Positions 33,693 to 42,789 of a stretch of DNA of 64,000 nucleotides are shown here, one piece after another. This DNA comes from an uncultured Phycisphaerales bacterium. GTDB lineage: Bacteria; Planctomycetota; Phycisphaerae; Tepidisphaerales; Tepidisphaeraceae. A model generated the notes under the pieces. That model did no database searches, was not told the origin of the DNA, and worked only from the letters and a program-made list of their open reading frames with translations. The position numbers were made by a program, and so were the translations under genes. The stretch lies in assembly GCA_903871935.1 (NCBI GenBank), contig CAIQIQ010000003.1:1-64000 (forward strand), given 5' to 3'. Every line of letters starts with the position of its first letter. The stretch's first letter is position 1.

Positions 33693-33723
33693 GTTTGCCT
33701 CGCGAGCCAGAGAGAAAGCACCA

Positions 33724-35034
33724 TCAGTTCGCCATTGCGTAGATCTTCTTCGCTTGGGCGGCGAAGCGTTTGGCCAGATCGTCGATTCTAAAATCCTTCT
33801 TGCCGTTCAGGTAGGTGTGGACGGTGTTGTTAAAGGGCCTGTACCAGTGCTTGGGGATGCCTTTGAGGCCGACGCAGGCGCCGACGAGGGAGCCGGCGGT
33901 GGCGGCGGTGCAGTCGTTGTCCATGCCCATGGCGACTACTTCGGAGATGACCTTAGTAAAATCGGTTCCGCCGATAGCGATGCCCCAGATGGTCAGGCAG
34001 GCGTTGTTGATGGTATGGACACCGTGCATGCCGGCGAACTGCTTGTCCATGGCCGCTCGTGCCTGCTTGTAGTTCTTGATCCTGGGGCTGATCTTGAGCG
34101 CCCAGCGCACGGCTTTGGCCAGGGCGCAGTTGCTGGGGATCTCGGTCAGGCCGATCTCGATCGCCTTGATCGGGTCATTGACGGCAAAGCCGGCGGCGAT
34201 GGCGGCGGAGAAAAACATCTCGCCGTAGATGCCCTGGCGACGATGGCTGATATAGGCATCGCGATAAGCCATGTCGGCGGCGAATTCGGGCAATGCCGGC
34301 GCCATATAGCCCCACGGATCCGAGCGGATATCAGCGCCGATCCATTCGCAGAAGGGATTGTCCTGCTCGCCGACCTTGCCGGCCGCGATGCCTTTTTTCA
34401 GGTTCTTGAGCGCCACATCCTCGGCCGTGCAGGCGTAAGGGAGATATTTCAGCCAGCTCTTGCCATTGTCTGCAACGCTGAACTTCGGACCGTGATCTTC
34501 AACCGTTAAGAGACCCAGGATGGTATAGGTCACATCATCATCGACGGGCACGCCGTTCATCTTGCTGCGCGTGTACTCATCACAGCGGCTGACGCTGTAA
34601 CGTTTGTGGTGGCGGTTGGGGATTTCGGTCCAGTAGTCCGTAGGTGGGAAGGGCGTGCCCAGTTCTTTCGCCCAATCCTCCATGGCCTGGACACTCCAGA
34701 ATTCCACCGGCGCCCCCAGTGTGCATCCGGCGAACCGGCCGAGCATTGCGCCTTGGAGGCGATCGGCATATTTGGCCGGGTCGAAGCTGTCCCACAGTTT
34801 GCGCGGGCCCTTGGGTCGCAGCGCCTTGATGGCCTTGAGGTCATTGGGCTCCAGAGCGACGAGCTTCTTGTCGGCCGGCAGCTTCCGCAGTTCCTTTACC
34901 GCCGATGCCATTGCTTTCTCGGCGCGGGCAAGGATGGGGTCGATGCGCTTGGCGCCATACTCGTGCGCCAGTTGGGTGTAGACGCCGACATCATAGGTGT
35001 ACTTGCCGAAGTTCGGGATCTTTGGGTATGCCAT
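33724..35034 (-). CDS. ADP-ribosylglycohydrolase-family protein
   Basis: A 436-residue DraG/ARH-type protein. Its two metal-binding regions are visible: GVPVDDDVTYTILGLL in the first half and MGMDNDCTAATAGSLVGA in the second, supplying the aspartates for two magnesium ions. An extra N-terminal segment of about 90 residues precedes the domain (from GAMLGRFAGCTLGAPVEFW). In planctomycetes this family is greatly expanded, and many members probably act on sugars or nucleosides and not on ADP-ribosylated protein. I take the ATG at 35034; a TTG at 35040 is possible. It probably leads an operon with the ceramidase-like gene. Confidence 0.85.
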   Translation of the reverse strand: MAYPKIPNFGKYTYDVGVYTQLAHEYGAKRIDPILARAEKAMASAVKELRKLPADKKLVALEPNDLKAIKALRPKGPRKLWDSFDPAKYADRLQGAMLGRFAGCTLGAPVEFWSVQAMEDWAKELGTPFPPTDYWTEIPNRHHKRYSVSRCDEYTRSKMNGVPVDDDVTYTILGLLTVEDHGPKFSVADNGKSWLKYLPYACTAEDVALKNLKKGIAAGKVGEQDNPFCEWIGADIRSDPWGYMAPALPEFAADMAYRDAYISHRRQGIYGEMFFSAAIAAGFAVNDPIKAIEIGLTEIPSNCALAKAVRWALKISPRIKNYKQARAAMDKQFAGMHGVHTINNACLTIWGIAIGGTDFTKVISEVVAMGMDNDCTAATAGSLVGACVGLKGIPKHWYRPFNNTVHTYLNGKKDFRIDDLAKRFAAQAKKIYAMAN

Positions 35035-35202
35035 GGTCAATCAACTCCTGTGCTCAGTTTGAGGGATTCTGCACAGTATCGTGAGCCTGCGCGATTACTC
35101 AAGGCGCTGATTGCGATCTCCTATAAGCTTAGTCTGCAAATGTAATGGCGACTTTTCTGAAACAACGGTCAAGTGTCTTCGGCATATTTGGCGAGGAGAG
35201 CA

Positions 35203-35811
35203 ATGGCCGCAGAGCATGAACGAGGCGAGTCGTACGAAGTGGCGGCCGGGCCGGGTCAGCCCCGGCCGGCGGCGAAGCCGGAGTCGCAGAAGGCCGTGCC
35301 GCCTCCAATACTCGCCTACCAGGGCAAAGGGCAGGAGAAGACCTTTGTCCCTGAAGCACTGATCAACCGTCAGGCGCCCATGGCGCTCCTGGCAGGGGGG
35401 CTGGTCGTGCATTTCACTGCGGCAGCCTGGCAAGCATCGCCCGGCGGGTGGGCGCGATCTTTTGGTGCGGTCGGCATTGAACTCATGGCAAGCACCGGTC
35501 TGATGCTGGCTTGCGTGTTTGTGGCTGCCCGAGTGCGCGGCTTCAAACTCGGAGCGTTGCCTAATGCGATCCTGAAACTGATGGCAATCTCGGTAGCGCC
35601 GGCTGCGGCGATGATGCTCCTGTCGTGGCCTTTGAGCATTGTTCCGTTGGGGTTCCTCGTCAATTGGGGCATCGGGTTCTGCCTCTATTTCGCCCTGCTG
35701 GGCGTATTCTTTGATCTCGATCAGGAGGATACCTGGCTGTGCGTTCTGCTCATCTTCGTCACGAACCTGTGCGTGAATCTGGCGTTGCGATATGGCGTGT
35801 CGACTCAGTGA
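35203..35811 (+). CDS. Small integral membrane protein of unknown function
   Basis: The 202-residue product has a hydrophilic, proline-rich N-terminus of about 60 residues and then four hydrophobic segments (around LLAGGLVVHFTAAAW, GLMLACVFVAARV, LMAISVAPAAAMMLLSW and LGFLVNWGIGFCLYFALLGV) with a last one near the end. GAGGAG precedes the ATG at 35203. I do not recognise a family. It is divergent from the ADP-ribosylglycohydrolase gene, and its stop abuts the stop of the convergent gene at 35812. Confidence 0.65.
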   Translation: MAAEHERGESYEVAAGPGQPRPAAKPESQKAVPPPILAYQGKGQEKTFVPEALINRQAPMALLAGGLVVHFTAAAWQASPGGWARSFGAVGIELMASTGLMLACVFVAARVRGFKLGALPNAILKLMAISVAPAAAMMLLSWPLSIVPLGFLVNWGIGFCLYFALLGVFFDLDQEDTWLCVLLIFVTNLCVNLALRYGVSTQ

Positions 35812-37011
35812 CTAGCGCGCGCGACGCGTTGCAGCCGGAGTCTCTTCCGCAGTCTTTTGAAGCGACTCACCGACCGTGTTCAGGTTGAATCGAACCATAT
35901 TCGCCGCAGCGCCCTGACTTGAACGGAGGAGCATCTCCTGGGTGGAGAGCGCCTCAAGCTCCGGGCTGTAATTCACCATACCGAAACAGTAGTTGATCCA
36001 GAAGAAGTTGACCTGCTGGGCGCCCAGTGATCGAGCCAGTTTGGGCAGCATGGTGATAAACCGCGAGTCCAACGGCGCCCAGAACGAATAGGCATCGCGC
36101 TTGTAGATGGCCTGATAGTCCCCATAGCCGTCCCGTCCATCCGTTTTGTAGAGCCATGCTTCGCCAATGATCCACTGCTTTTGATGCTTCCGGGCCGTTT
36201 CACTGATCTGCTGAAGTTTCGGAAGGAGCATTGCCCCGTTGATCGGGTAGATGTGCGCGTCCAGATAATCAACTTTCGTTTGCGCGATGGCGTCAAACAT
36301 CCCGATTGGACTCCATGTGCCAGCGCCAGCGCCGACCAGGACGCCCTTGCGATCCAGCCCGCTTAACTCATGTTCGATCAGTTTGATGAAGTTCGGACCA
36401 TTGAGTTCCAGGCCGGTATTGCGTGCCTGGCTATCGGGTTCATTCTCCAGCGTGAGCAGGTCAGGATGCACCTCGTTGATGATCTTTTCGATCATTGCCC
36501 GCTTCTCTTCCATGTACCGTTCCAGGGTCAGCCCCTTTGGGTCATATGGCAAGTGGCCGTATGTCGGGTCGTGGAAGGCCGAAGTCGCCTGCACCTGCAC
36601 CTTGAGCCCGCGATCGTGTGCGGCTTTGGTGGTACGCACAAAGAATGCGAGGTACTGATCGCTGTTGGCGTAGTCGGGATTGATGCAGGGATAGGAGATC
36701 TGCACCTTGACGCTGGAGACCCCCAACCTCTTCATCGTGTTCAGGTACACGTCGACGCCCTGGGCGATGCGAGGCTGCAGGATGACCGGGCCACGGTTGG
36801 CATCGGCTGGAAGCAACTGGGCGCCGATGGTGATCGGGGCGTCATCTTTCGCAGGATGCTGGCGGACGTACGCCTCGGCCTCATTGAGTTTGGCGTCGAG
36901 TTGCTCATAGATCGACTTGTATCGCTCCGGCACCGGGGGATTTTCCTCTCCTCGCGCGGCCGGAGCGAGCGAGACGACACAGAGAACAAGCAGGCAGACC
37001 GATCGCATCAT
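35812..37011 (-). CDS. Secreted glycosidase-like TIM-barrel protein
   Basis: The 399-residue product has a signal peptide (MMRSVCLLVLCVVSLAPAAR) and reads as a clan GH-A-type barrel. LLTLENEPDSQ fits the strand-4 acid/base glutamate (NEP), and QWIIGEAWLYK fits the strand-7 nucleophile glutamate (GEAW). Spacing and length are right for such enzymes. I cannot assign a GH family; GH53-like or GH5-like enzymes are closest in pattern. It should act on polysaccharide outside the cytoplasm. It is convergent with the membrane-protein gene and 68 bases downstream of the SDR gene on the same strand. Confidence 0.65.
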   Translation of the reverse strand: MMRSVCLLVLCVVSLAPAARGEENPPVPERYKSIYEQLDAKLNEAEAYVRQHPAKDDAPITIGAQLLPADANRGPVILQPRIAQGVDVYLNTMKRLGVSSVKVQISYPCINPDYANSDQYLAFFVRTTKAAHDRGLKVQVQATSAFHDPTYGHLPYDPKGLTLERYMEEKRAMIEKIINEVHPDLLTLENEPDSQARNTGLELNGPNFIKLIEHELSGLDRKGVLVGAGAGTWSPIGMFDAIAQTKVDYLDAHIYPINGAMLLPKLQQISETARKHQKQWIIGEAWLYKTDGRDGYGDYQAIYKRDAYSFWAPLDSRFITMLPKLARSLGAQQVNFFWINYCFGMVNYSPELEALSTQEMLLRSSQGAAANMVRFNLNTVGESLQKTAEETPAATRRAR

Positions 37012-37079
37012 GGGGTCCTTTCAGGTTGCGATACAGCTATCACGCACGAACCTGCAGGATATTCCGGGCGTGCTGCAGC

Positions 37080-37841
37080 TCACGACGACATCGCCTCATT
37101 AAGTCCGACGAATGTCGCATCGTATTTCCCGTATTCAGCGGCAAATCGCAGCCCTTTCACTCGCTCCACGCATACCTCCACCGCATCCGGCTGCACCTTG
37201 AGAATCTGCATGACCTCGCCGACGAAGTCTGCCGGCGGCATCGCTCTGGGGTCGCTGGCCTGCTGCGTGCCCATCAGATGTGTCTGCACGTAAGGTGGCG
37301 CGATCTCAATTACCTGTGTGGTGGTCTTGCGCAACTGCCAGCGCAGCGACTGCGTATAGGAGTGAATCGCGGCCTTGGTGGCGCAATAGGTCGGCGTCAT
37401 GGCAAGCGGCACAAACGCCAGCCCGGAAGAGACATTGATGATTGCCGATCTGTCCTGTTTCCTTAGCAGCGGCAACAGCGCGGCCGTCAGGCGCATGGGT
37501 CCCAGTACATTTGTGCGCAGCATCGCCTCGGCATCTGCCAGGTCATCGGTTTGTGCCTGAAGATTCTCCGGCCGCATGATCCCGGCGTTGTTGACCAGAA
37601 CATTCAGCTTCGGAAACTCCCGCTGCATCTGTGCGGCGAACGCGCGGATGCCCGCTGCATCCTCCACATCCAACACCACGGCCCTGATCGCAGGATTCGC
37701 CGCCACGACCTCGTCGAGCATCTTGCGTCGCCGGCCGGAGACGATGACCTGATTGCCTGCTTTCGCCAATGCCTCGGCCAAACCGCGCCCAATGCCCGAA
37801 CCGCCGCCCGTGATCAGGATCGTGTTGCCCGTGATCTTCAT
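37080..37841 (-). CDS. Short-chain dehydrogenase/reductase (DltE-like)
   Basis: A classical SDR of 253 residues. The cofactor motif is TGGGSGIG (11-18), NNAG is present (VLVNNAGIMR), and the catalytic residues are Ser139 (NVSSG), Tyr152 and Lys156 (TYCATKAAIH). It resembles DltE-type oxidoreductases by its length and the APPYVQTHL block. NAD(P)-dependent oxidation of an unknown alcohol is expected. AGGAG precedes the ATG at 37841; the longer open frame upstream overlaps the divergent epimerase gene and is not real. Confidence 0.9.
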   Translation of the reverse strand: MKITGNTILITGGGSGIGRGLAEALAKAGNQVIVSGRRRKMLDEVVAANPAIRAVVLDVEDAAGIRAFAAQMQREFPKLNVLVNNAGIMRPENLQAQTDDLADAEAMLRTNVLGPMRLTAALLPLLRKQDRSAIINVSSGLAFVPLAMTPTYCATKAAIHSYTQSLRWQLRKTTTQVIEIAPPYVQTHLMGTQQASDPRAMPPADFVGEVMQILKVQPDAVEVCVERVKGLRFAAEYGKYDATFVGLNEAMSS

Positions 37842-37979
37842 GTGTCGTCTCCTTGAGTTGACTCGTGCAATGCAGCAATCATAGCCAACGGCGAGACAGC
37901 ATATGCGATTCGCCATTTCCGGTAGTACAATCGACGCGGAGATCGCATAGCAGATATCGAAACAGGAACGGAGGCAGAT

Positions 37980-38930
37980 ATGAAGGCGGTTGTTATCGGA
38001 GCAACGGGGCATACAGGATCGTATATGGTGCCAGCACTGGTGCGCCGGGGGTACGAGGTGGTGGCAATCTCGCGTGGCGGCCGGCAGGCATACACGAAGG
38101 ACTGCAGTGAGTGGAAGTCTGTGCAGACCGTGATCGCCGACAGGAAGCCCCTTGAGGCCGACGGAAGCTTCGGCCGCTTTATTATGAGCTTCAATCCGGA
38201 TGTTATCTGCGACCTGATCTGCTACACCATGCCGCAGGCAGTACAGATCGCCGAGGCGGCGGCCGGCCATGTCCGGCATCTCATCCAGATCGGATCTGTC
38301 TGGGCATATGGCTATGCGGCCACTCAACCAACGCGGGAGAGCGACAGGAAGAACCCGCTCGATGACTACGGGCGGAACAAGGGACTGATCGAGGACTATC
38401 TGTGCGGCCTGACGAAGAACCACAAATTGGCGGCTACGGTTATTCATCCGGGGCATATCTCCGGCCGGGGCTGGGCGCCGATCAATCCCCAGGGAAACAT
38501 TGACATGGAGATATTCAAGAAGATCAAGCGCGGCCAGGAGATCATCCTGCCGGATAACGGGCTCTCAACACTGCACCACGTCCACGCGGAGGACATCGCT
38601 GGCCTGACGCTGGCCTGCCTCGACAACTACAGCGCATCGGCCGGCGAGGCGTTCAATTCCGTCTGCGAAACCAACCTGACCCTCAGGGGATACGCTGAGG
38701 CCGTTTACCGATTCTTCGGGCAGACCCCGGCAATCAAGTACGAGAGCTGGCAGACCCTCAAAGCCCGACTCGATCCCGGCCAGGCGGGCATCACCCAGGA
38801 CCACATGGACAAGAGTCCGTGCTGCAGCATGGAGAAGGCCAGGCGAACGCTTGGCTTTGTGCCGCGATATTCGAGCGTCGAGACGGTGCTGGACGCGATA
38901 TCCTGGCTCGACCAGAACGGCAGGTTGTGA
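37980..38930 (+). CDS. NAD-dependent epimerase/dehydratase-family protein
   Basis: An extended SDR of 316 residues. The Rossmann motif is VVIGATGHTGSYM, and the usual extended-SDR landmarks follow: QIGSVWAYGYAA with the serine, and DDYGRNKGLIEDYL with the tyrosine and lysine (YxxxK). The C-terminal domain has the HHVHAEDIAGLTLACLDN block typical of sugar-nucleotide epimerases. It probably acts on a sugar or nucleotide sugar. GGAGG precedes the ATG at 37980. It is divergent from the SDR gene. The gap 38931-39125 shows nothing notable. Confidence 0.85.
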   Translation: MKAVVIGATGHTGSYMVPALVRRGYEVVAISRGGRQAYTKDCSEWKSVQTVIADRKPLEADGSFGRFIMSFNPDVICDLICYTMPQAVQIAEAAAGHVRHLIQIGSVWAYGYAATQPTRESDRKNPLDDYGRNKGLIEDYLCGLTKNHKLAATVIHPGHISGRGWAPINPQGNIDMEIFKKIKRGQEIILPDNGLSTLHHVHAEDIAGLTLACLDNYSASAGEAFNSVCETNLTLRGYAEAVYRFFGQTPAIKYESWQTLKARLDPGQAGITQDHMDKSPCCSMEKARRTLGFVPRYSSVETVLDAISWLDQNGRL

Positions 38931-39125
38931 GGAAGTGTCAGGAAACGGCGGTTGGGACGATAAACGCAGTCTATCGAATCTGATTCCGCGAAGGTGAAGT
39001 TGGCGAGCTCAGGGCTAGGCGTTACGGGGTGTTTTCCGCGTCACGTGCAGGCCTTTCTTCGCATTATTCATCGTTGCCAAGAAACAGCGTCGTCAGCTAA
39101 CGTGAACACAAAGGAGAATCGTCAC

Positions 39126-39569
39126 ATGAAAGCCTTACTACTGGCACTGTTTTCCCTATCGGTATTGGTTGCCAGCTCGGCCATTGCCGACGAGGCTGGT
39201 AAGCATCCCGCTTATCTGCGAGCCTTGGCCGATCTACGGCACGCCAGAGCGTTGATCGAAAAGCCAACTGATTCGGCCGCGGTCGCCAATGAAGAGAAGA
39301 CGGCTATTGCCGAAATCGACATGGCGATCAATGAGATTAAGAAGGCTGCCATCGACGATGGCAAGGATCTGAAGGACCATCCTCCCATCGATGCCAAACT
39401 GGAGCGTAAGGGCCGTTTCCATCAAGCACTGGAACTATTGGCCAAAGCCCGCAGCGACATCAAAAGGGAGGAGGATAATCCCGCCGCTGCTGGCCTGAGG
39501 GAACGAGCCCTGTTCCACATCGACGAAGCCTTCGTCACCATCACGTTGCACCTGCCCAACATCAAATAG
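39126..39569 (+). CDS. Small secreted helical protein
   Basis: The 147-residue product has a signal peptide (MKALLLALFSLSVLVASSAI, cleavage after ADE or nearby) and then an all-helical, charged body: LRALADLRHARALIEKPTD, AIAEIDMAINEIKKAAIDDG and ELLAKARSDIKREEDNP. It resembles the short helical periplasmic proteins found in planctomycetes, which carry paired conserved helices and a central HPPIDAK-type turn. The function is unknown. The start has AAGGAGAA upstream. The aldo/keto reductase gene follows after 49 bases with its own ribosome-binding site. Confidence 0.75.
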   Translation: MKALLLALFSLSVLVASSAIADEAGKHPAYLRALADLRHARALIEKPTDSAAVANEEKTAIAEIDMAINEIKKAAIDDGKDLKDHPPIDAKLERKGRFHQALELLAKARSDIKREEDNPAAAGLRERALFHIDEAFVTITLHLPNIK

Positions 39570-39618
39570 GCGGTGGCGGATTGTATTCGATTGGAGGTCA
39601 GGTTCAGGAGGCACGAAC

Positions 39619-40623
39619 ATGGAATATCGCTCTCTCGGCCGGACGGGTGTGAAGGTATCGCCGATTTGCCTGGGTTGCATGATGTGGGGCGCGAAGACGA
39701 AGGAGGAGGAATCCATTCGCATCGTCCATCGTGCTCTGGATGCGGGGATCAACTTCCTGGATACGGCCAACGCTTACACCCGCGGCGTCAGTGAACAGAT
39801 CACCGGCAGAGCCATCAAGGAATCCGGCAAGCGCGATCGCATCGTGCTGGCGACGAAGGTGCATGGTGTGATGGCGGATGATGACCCGAACATGCGCGGC
39901 AATTCGCGGCGCCACATCCTCCAGCAGTGCGAGGCATCGCTCAAGCGATTGCAGACAGATTGGATAGATCTGTACCAGATGCACCGGCCGATGTCCGATA
40001 TTCCCCTGGATGAGACGTTGCGGGCACTGGATGACCTGGTCCGTAGCGGCAAGGTCCGCTACCTGGGCACCAGCACATTCGCGGCGTGGCAACTGGTGCA
40101 TTCGTTCTGGATCTCCAAAGAACTGGGGTTGAATCGGATTGTTTGCGAGCAGCCGCCGTATAACCTGCTGGATCGGCGGATCGAGCGCGACTTGGTCCCC
40201 ATGGCGCAGACCTTTGGAATGGGGCTGATCCCCTGGTCGCCGCTGGCGGCTGGGTTCCTGACCGGCAAGTACAAGCGCGGCGAGGTCCCGGCCGACGGGC
40301 GCTGGAAGGGCGGCCAAGGCCCCGGCGGGCGAACGCTCAATGATCATGCATATGACATCATGGACCGCGTTGCCGCCTTGGCACAGGCGAAGGGGTGTAC
40401 GCCCAGCCAACTCGCCCTGGCGTGGTGCATGCAGCAGCCGGGAATCACCAGCCCGATCATCGGTCCCAATTCCATGCAGCAGTTTGAGGATAACCTCGGC
40501 GCTCTGTACGTGCAGATCACGGCCGAGGACCGCGCAGCGCTGGATGAAGTTGCCCCTCCGGGTGGGGTGACGGTGAAGTATTACGAAGCGGACTTTGGTC
40601 CCACGCTCCAGCGGGTGTTGTAA
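39619..40623 (+). CDS. Aldo/keto reductase
   Basis: A 334-residue aldo/keto reductase with the tetrad Asp48, Tyr53, Lys80 and His122 (FLDTANAYTRGVSE, LATKVH, LYQMHRPM). Residues GLIPWSPLAAGFLTGKY and SPIIGPNSMQQFEDNLGAL form the usual cofactor-binding region. It is of the YajO/Tas-like branch by length and the PPYNLLDR block. The substrate is unknown. AGGAGG precedes the ATG. It is the third aldo/keto reductase domain in the window. Confidence 0.9.
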   Translation: MEYRSLGRTGVKVSPICLGCMMWGAKTKEEESIRIVHRALDAGINFLDTANAYTRGVSEQITGRAIKESGKRDRIVLATKVHGVMADDDPNMRGNSRRHILQQCEASLKRLQTDWIDLYQMHRPMSDIPLDETLRALDDLVRSGKVRYLGTSTFAAWQLVHSFWISKELGLNRIVCEQPPYNLLDRRIERDLVPMAQTFGMGLIPWSPLAAGFLTGKYKRGEVPADGRWKGGQGPGGRTLNDHAYDIMDRVAALAQAKGCTPSQLALAWCMQQPGITSPIIGPNSMQQFEDNLGALYVQITAEDRAALDEVAPPGGVTVKYYEADFGPTLQRVL

Positions 40624-40768
40624 CTCGGGCGTTCTGGGGCAGTGCCAAGATTGCCAACCGGATGCAGTGGCGGCCGTCTGCTACCAAATAAGTCTCCATT
40701 CGCTAAACTCTGGAGCGCTGTTGGCCGGTGGTTGCCGGTTGACTTTGGCCTCCAAGGAATGAGATCGC

Positions 40769-42037
40769 ATGAAGGTACTTCTGATCGGTAGCGGCGGGCG
40801 CGAGCATGCTTTGGCCTGGAAGATCGCCTCCAGTCCGCTGGTGAAACAGGTCTTCGCGGCACCGGGAAATCCTGGCATCGCTGAGTATGCGCAGTGTGCG
40901 AACCTCGCCGTAATGGATTTTGATGGCATTGAGAGGTTCGTTCGCGCCAATGCGATTGACCTCGTGGTGATTGGACCGGAGGATCCGCTGGCGGCAGGAT
41001 TGGCCGACCGAATCATCGGCATGGGCCTCAAGGTCTTTGGGCCGTCAAAGAATGCGGCGCAACTTGAGGCGGATAAGTGGTTTGCAAAGGAATTGATGCG
41101 GCATCAGGCCGTCCCGACGGCCGAGGCCAGGGCGTTTTCTGACCCGAACACCGCCGATGAGTATGTGAAGATGCGCAACACCCCGTGTGTGGTGAAGGCC
41201 ACCGGGTTGGCCGCCGGTAAGGGGGTCAGCATCTGCTATCGCACTCAGGATGCCCTTGAAGCGATCGACCGCATCATGCGCAACAAGGCGTTTGGGGCGG
41301 CCGGCGACCGACTGGTCATTGAGGAAATGCTCAGCGGGCCGGAGTGCTCGATCCTGGCATTCGTAGATCGCAAGAGCATCTACATCATGGAGAGCGCTCA
41401 GGATCACAAGCCGGTTGACGATGGCGATACCGGGCCGATGACCGGCGGAATGGGCGCCTATTCGCCCACGCCCGTGGTGAACGATGCGATCATGAAGACC
41501 ATCCAGCGCGACATCATCGTGCCGGTGATCGATGGGCTTTGGCGCCATGGGGTCGACTATAAGGGTGTGCTCTATGCAGGCCTGATGATGACCGCAAATG
41601 GGCCGAAGGTTCTTGAATTCAATTGTCGCTTTGGCGATCCGGAGACGCAGCCGCTGATGATGCGATTCAAGAGTGATCTGGTGGAGGTGATGCTCGCCGT
41701 TGCCGATGGCAAGCTCGATCAGATGGACATCCGCTGGGACCCCCGCCCGGCCATCAGCGTGATCGCCGCCAGCAAGGGCTATCCCGGCACCTATCCCAAG
41801 GGCATGGAGATCGCCGGCATCGATAATGCGCAGAGCGATCCGGATGTGATGGTCTTCCACTCGGGCACGGCAATGGCGAATGGCAAACTGGTTACCGCGG
41901 GCGGCAGGGTCCTGGCGGTGACAGCGTTGGGTGACGATATCAAGGATGCCCACCGCAAGGCCTATGAAGCCATGGCGAAGATACATTTTGATGGCATGCA
42001 CTTCCGGAAGGATATTGGGCATCAGGCAGTGCGATAG
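40769..42037 (+). CDS. purD: Phosphoribosylamine--glycine ligase (GARS)
   Basis: The 422-residue protein is a standard bacterial PurD. It begins with MKVLLIGSGGREHALAWKI and has the ATP-grasp core (VVKATGLAAGKGVSIC, then MLSGPECSILAFVD) and the metal-binding GPMTGGMGAYSPTP and EFNCRFGDPETQPLM. It forms glycinamide ribonucleotide from phosphoribosylamine, glycine and ATP in purine synthesis. No other pur gene is adjacent. The start is preceded by AAGGAA. Confidence 0.97.
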   Translation: MKVLLIGSGGREHALAWKIASSPLVKQVFAAPGNPGIAEYAQCANLAVMDFDGIERFVRANAIDLVVIGPEDPLAAGLADRIIGMGLKVFGPSKNAAQLEADKWFAKELMRHQAVPTAEARAFSDPNTADEYVKMRNTPCVVKATGLAAGKGVSICYRTQDALEAIDRIMRNKAFGAAGDRLVIEEMLSGPECSILAFVDRKSIYIMESAQDHKPVDDGDTGPMTGGMGAYSPTPVVNDAIMKTIQRDIIVPVIDGLWRHGVDYKGVLYAGLMMTANGPKVLEFNCRFGDPETQPLMMRFKSDLVEVMLAVADGKLDQMDIRWDPRPAISVIAASKGYPGTYPKGMEIAGIDNAQSDPDVMVFHSGTAMANGKLVTAGGRVLAVTALGDDIKDAHRKAYEAMAKIHFDGMHFRKDIGHQAVR

Positions 42038-42071
42038 GACATGCGGCGTTCAGACTTCTGCATGCAAGGGC

Positions 42072-42380
42072 CTATTGCGGCGAGCGGCGTCCGGCTAGTG
42101 CTCTGCGGAAATCACGGTGCCCATGAATGACCCGTACGACCGTCATAGCGGCGTCGTCAAACCTGTACGCGATCACGTACGAGTAGACTGTCCAAAAACG
42201 GTATCGCTGATCTTTGACATCGGAACGAGTGTGCCCCATCCCAGGCATCTGCATCAGGCGGCGGATGGCGGCTTCGAGTTCTTCGCCGACGCGGTTTGCG
42301 TTGGCGACGCTGTCTTCGGCGATGAAATGCCAGATCTCAAGCAGATCGAGACGAGCTTGAGGGAGGATCAACAGTTTCAT
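42072..42380 (-). CDS. parE: ParE/RelE-family toxin
   Basis: The 102-residue protein is a ParE-type toxin: LPQARLDLLEIWHFIAEDS at the start, GMGHTRSDVKDQRYRFWTV in the middle, and VVRVIHGHRDF at the end. ParE members poison DNA gyrase, and related RelE members cleave mRNA; the target here is not certain. The start ATG overlaps the antitoxin stop by one base (TGATG), so translation is coupled. The module appears complete. Confidence 0.88.
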   Translation of the reverse strand: MKLLILPQARLDLLEIWHFIAEDSVANANRVGEELEAAIRRLMQMPGMGHTRSDVKDQRYRFWTVYSYVIAYRFDDAAMTVVRVIHGHRDFRRALAGRRSPQ

Positions 42381-42637
42381 CAGCGAGTCTGGCTCTTGGG
42401 CCTTGATCGGAGTGAGGCCAATTCGGTCAGGATCTGTTCGCCATCCAAGGCATGGCCGCTACGTTCACCATCAGCGAGAAGCTGGTCGAACTCGCCATTG
42501 TCGAACTCGCCGGCGGTCTCATCCTGAGCCAGGGAACTGAGTGCTGCGGCAAGAACATCTTCCGGCGTCGCATATCGCCCCGATTTCATGCGCCGTGCGA
42601 TCAATCTCTGGATGGCAGGCGTGATGGCTACATGCAT
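42380..42637 (-). CDS. parD: ParD-family antitoxin
   Basis: The 85-residue protein starts MHVAITPAIQRLIARRMKSG and continues YATPEDVLAAALSSLAQ, the ribbon-helix-helix pattern of ParD/CopG antitoxins, with a charged C-terminal tail for toxin binding. The ATG at 42637 has AGGAG eight bases upstream. The five codons of open frame before it are not needed. It should repress its own promoter at 42658-42691 and neutralise ParE. Confidence 0.85.
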   Translation of the reverse strand: MHVAITPAIQRLIARRMKSGRYATPEDVLAAALSSLAQDETAGEFDNGEFDQLLADGERSGHALDGEQILTELASLRSRPKSQTR

Positions 42638-42657
42638 ACGTGTGCTCCTCAATGGCG

Positions 42658-42691
42658 ATTATATCTTGCCGCGTATACGGCGTCGATATAA
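42658..42691 (-). promoter_or_regulatory. parDE promoter with likely ParD operator
   Basis: On the minus strand a consensus -10 box TATAAT lies at 42658-42663, 21 bases before parD. It overlaps one arm of an inverted repeat TTATATC (42659-42665) and GATATAA (42685-42691). No consensus -35 is seen, so the repeat may also compensate through activator or repressor binding. Autoregulation by ParD is inferred. Confidence 0.5.
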
Positions 42692-42789
42692 GCGGACCGG
42701 TTTATTTGCCAACGCGGCATGCTCAGCCGTTGACGTTGGGGCACACACGGGCACAATACAGGCAGAAAACGAACAGGAGACGCGGGCAA

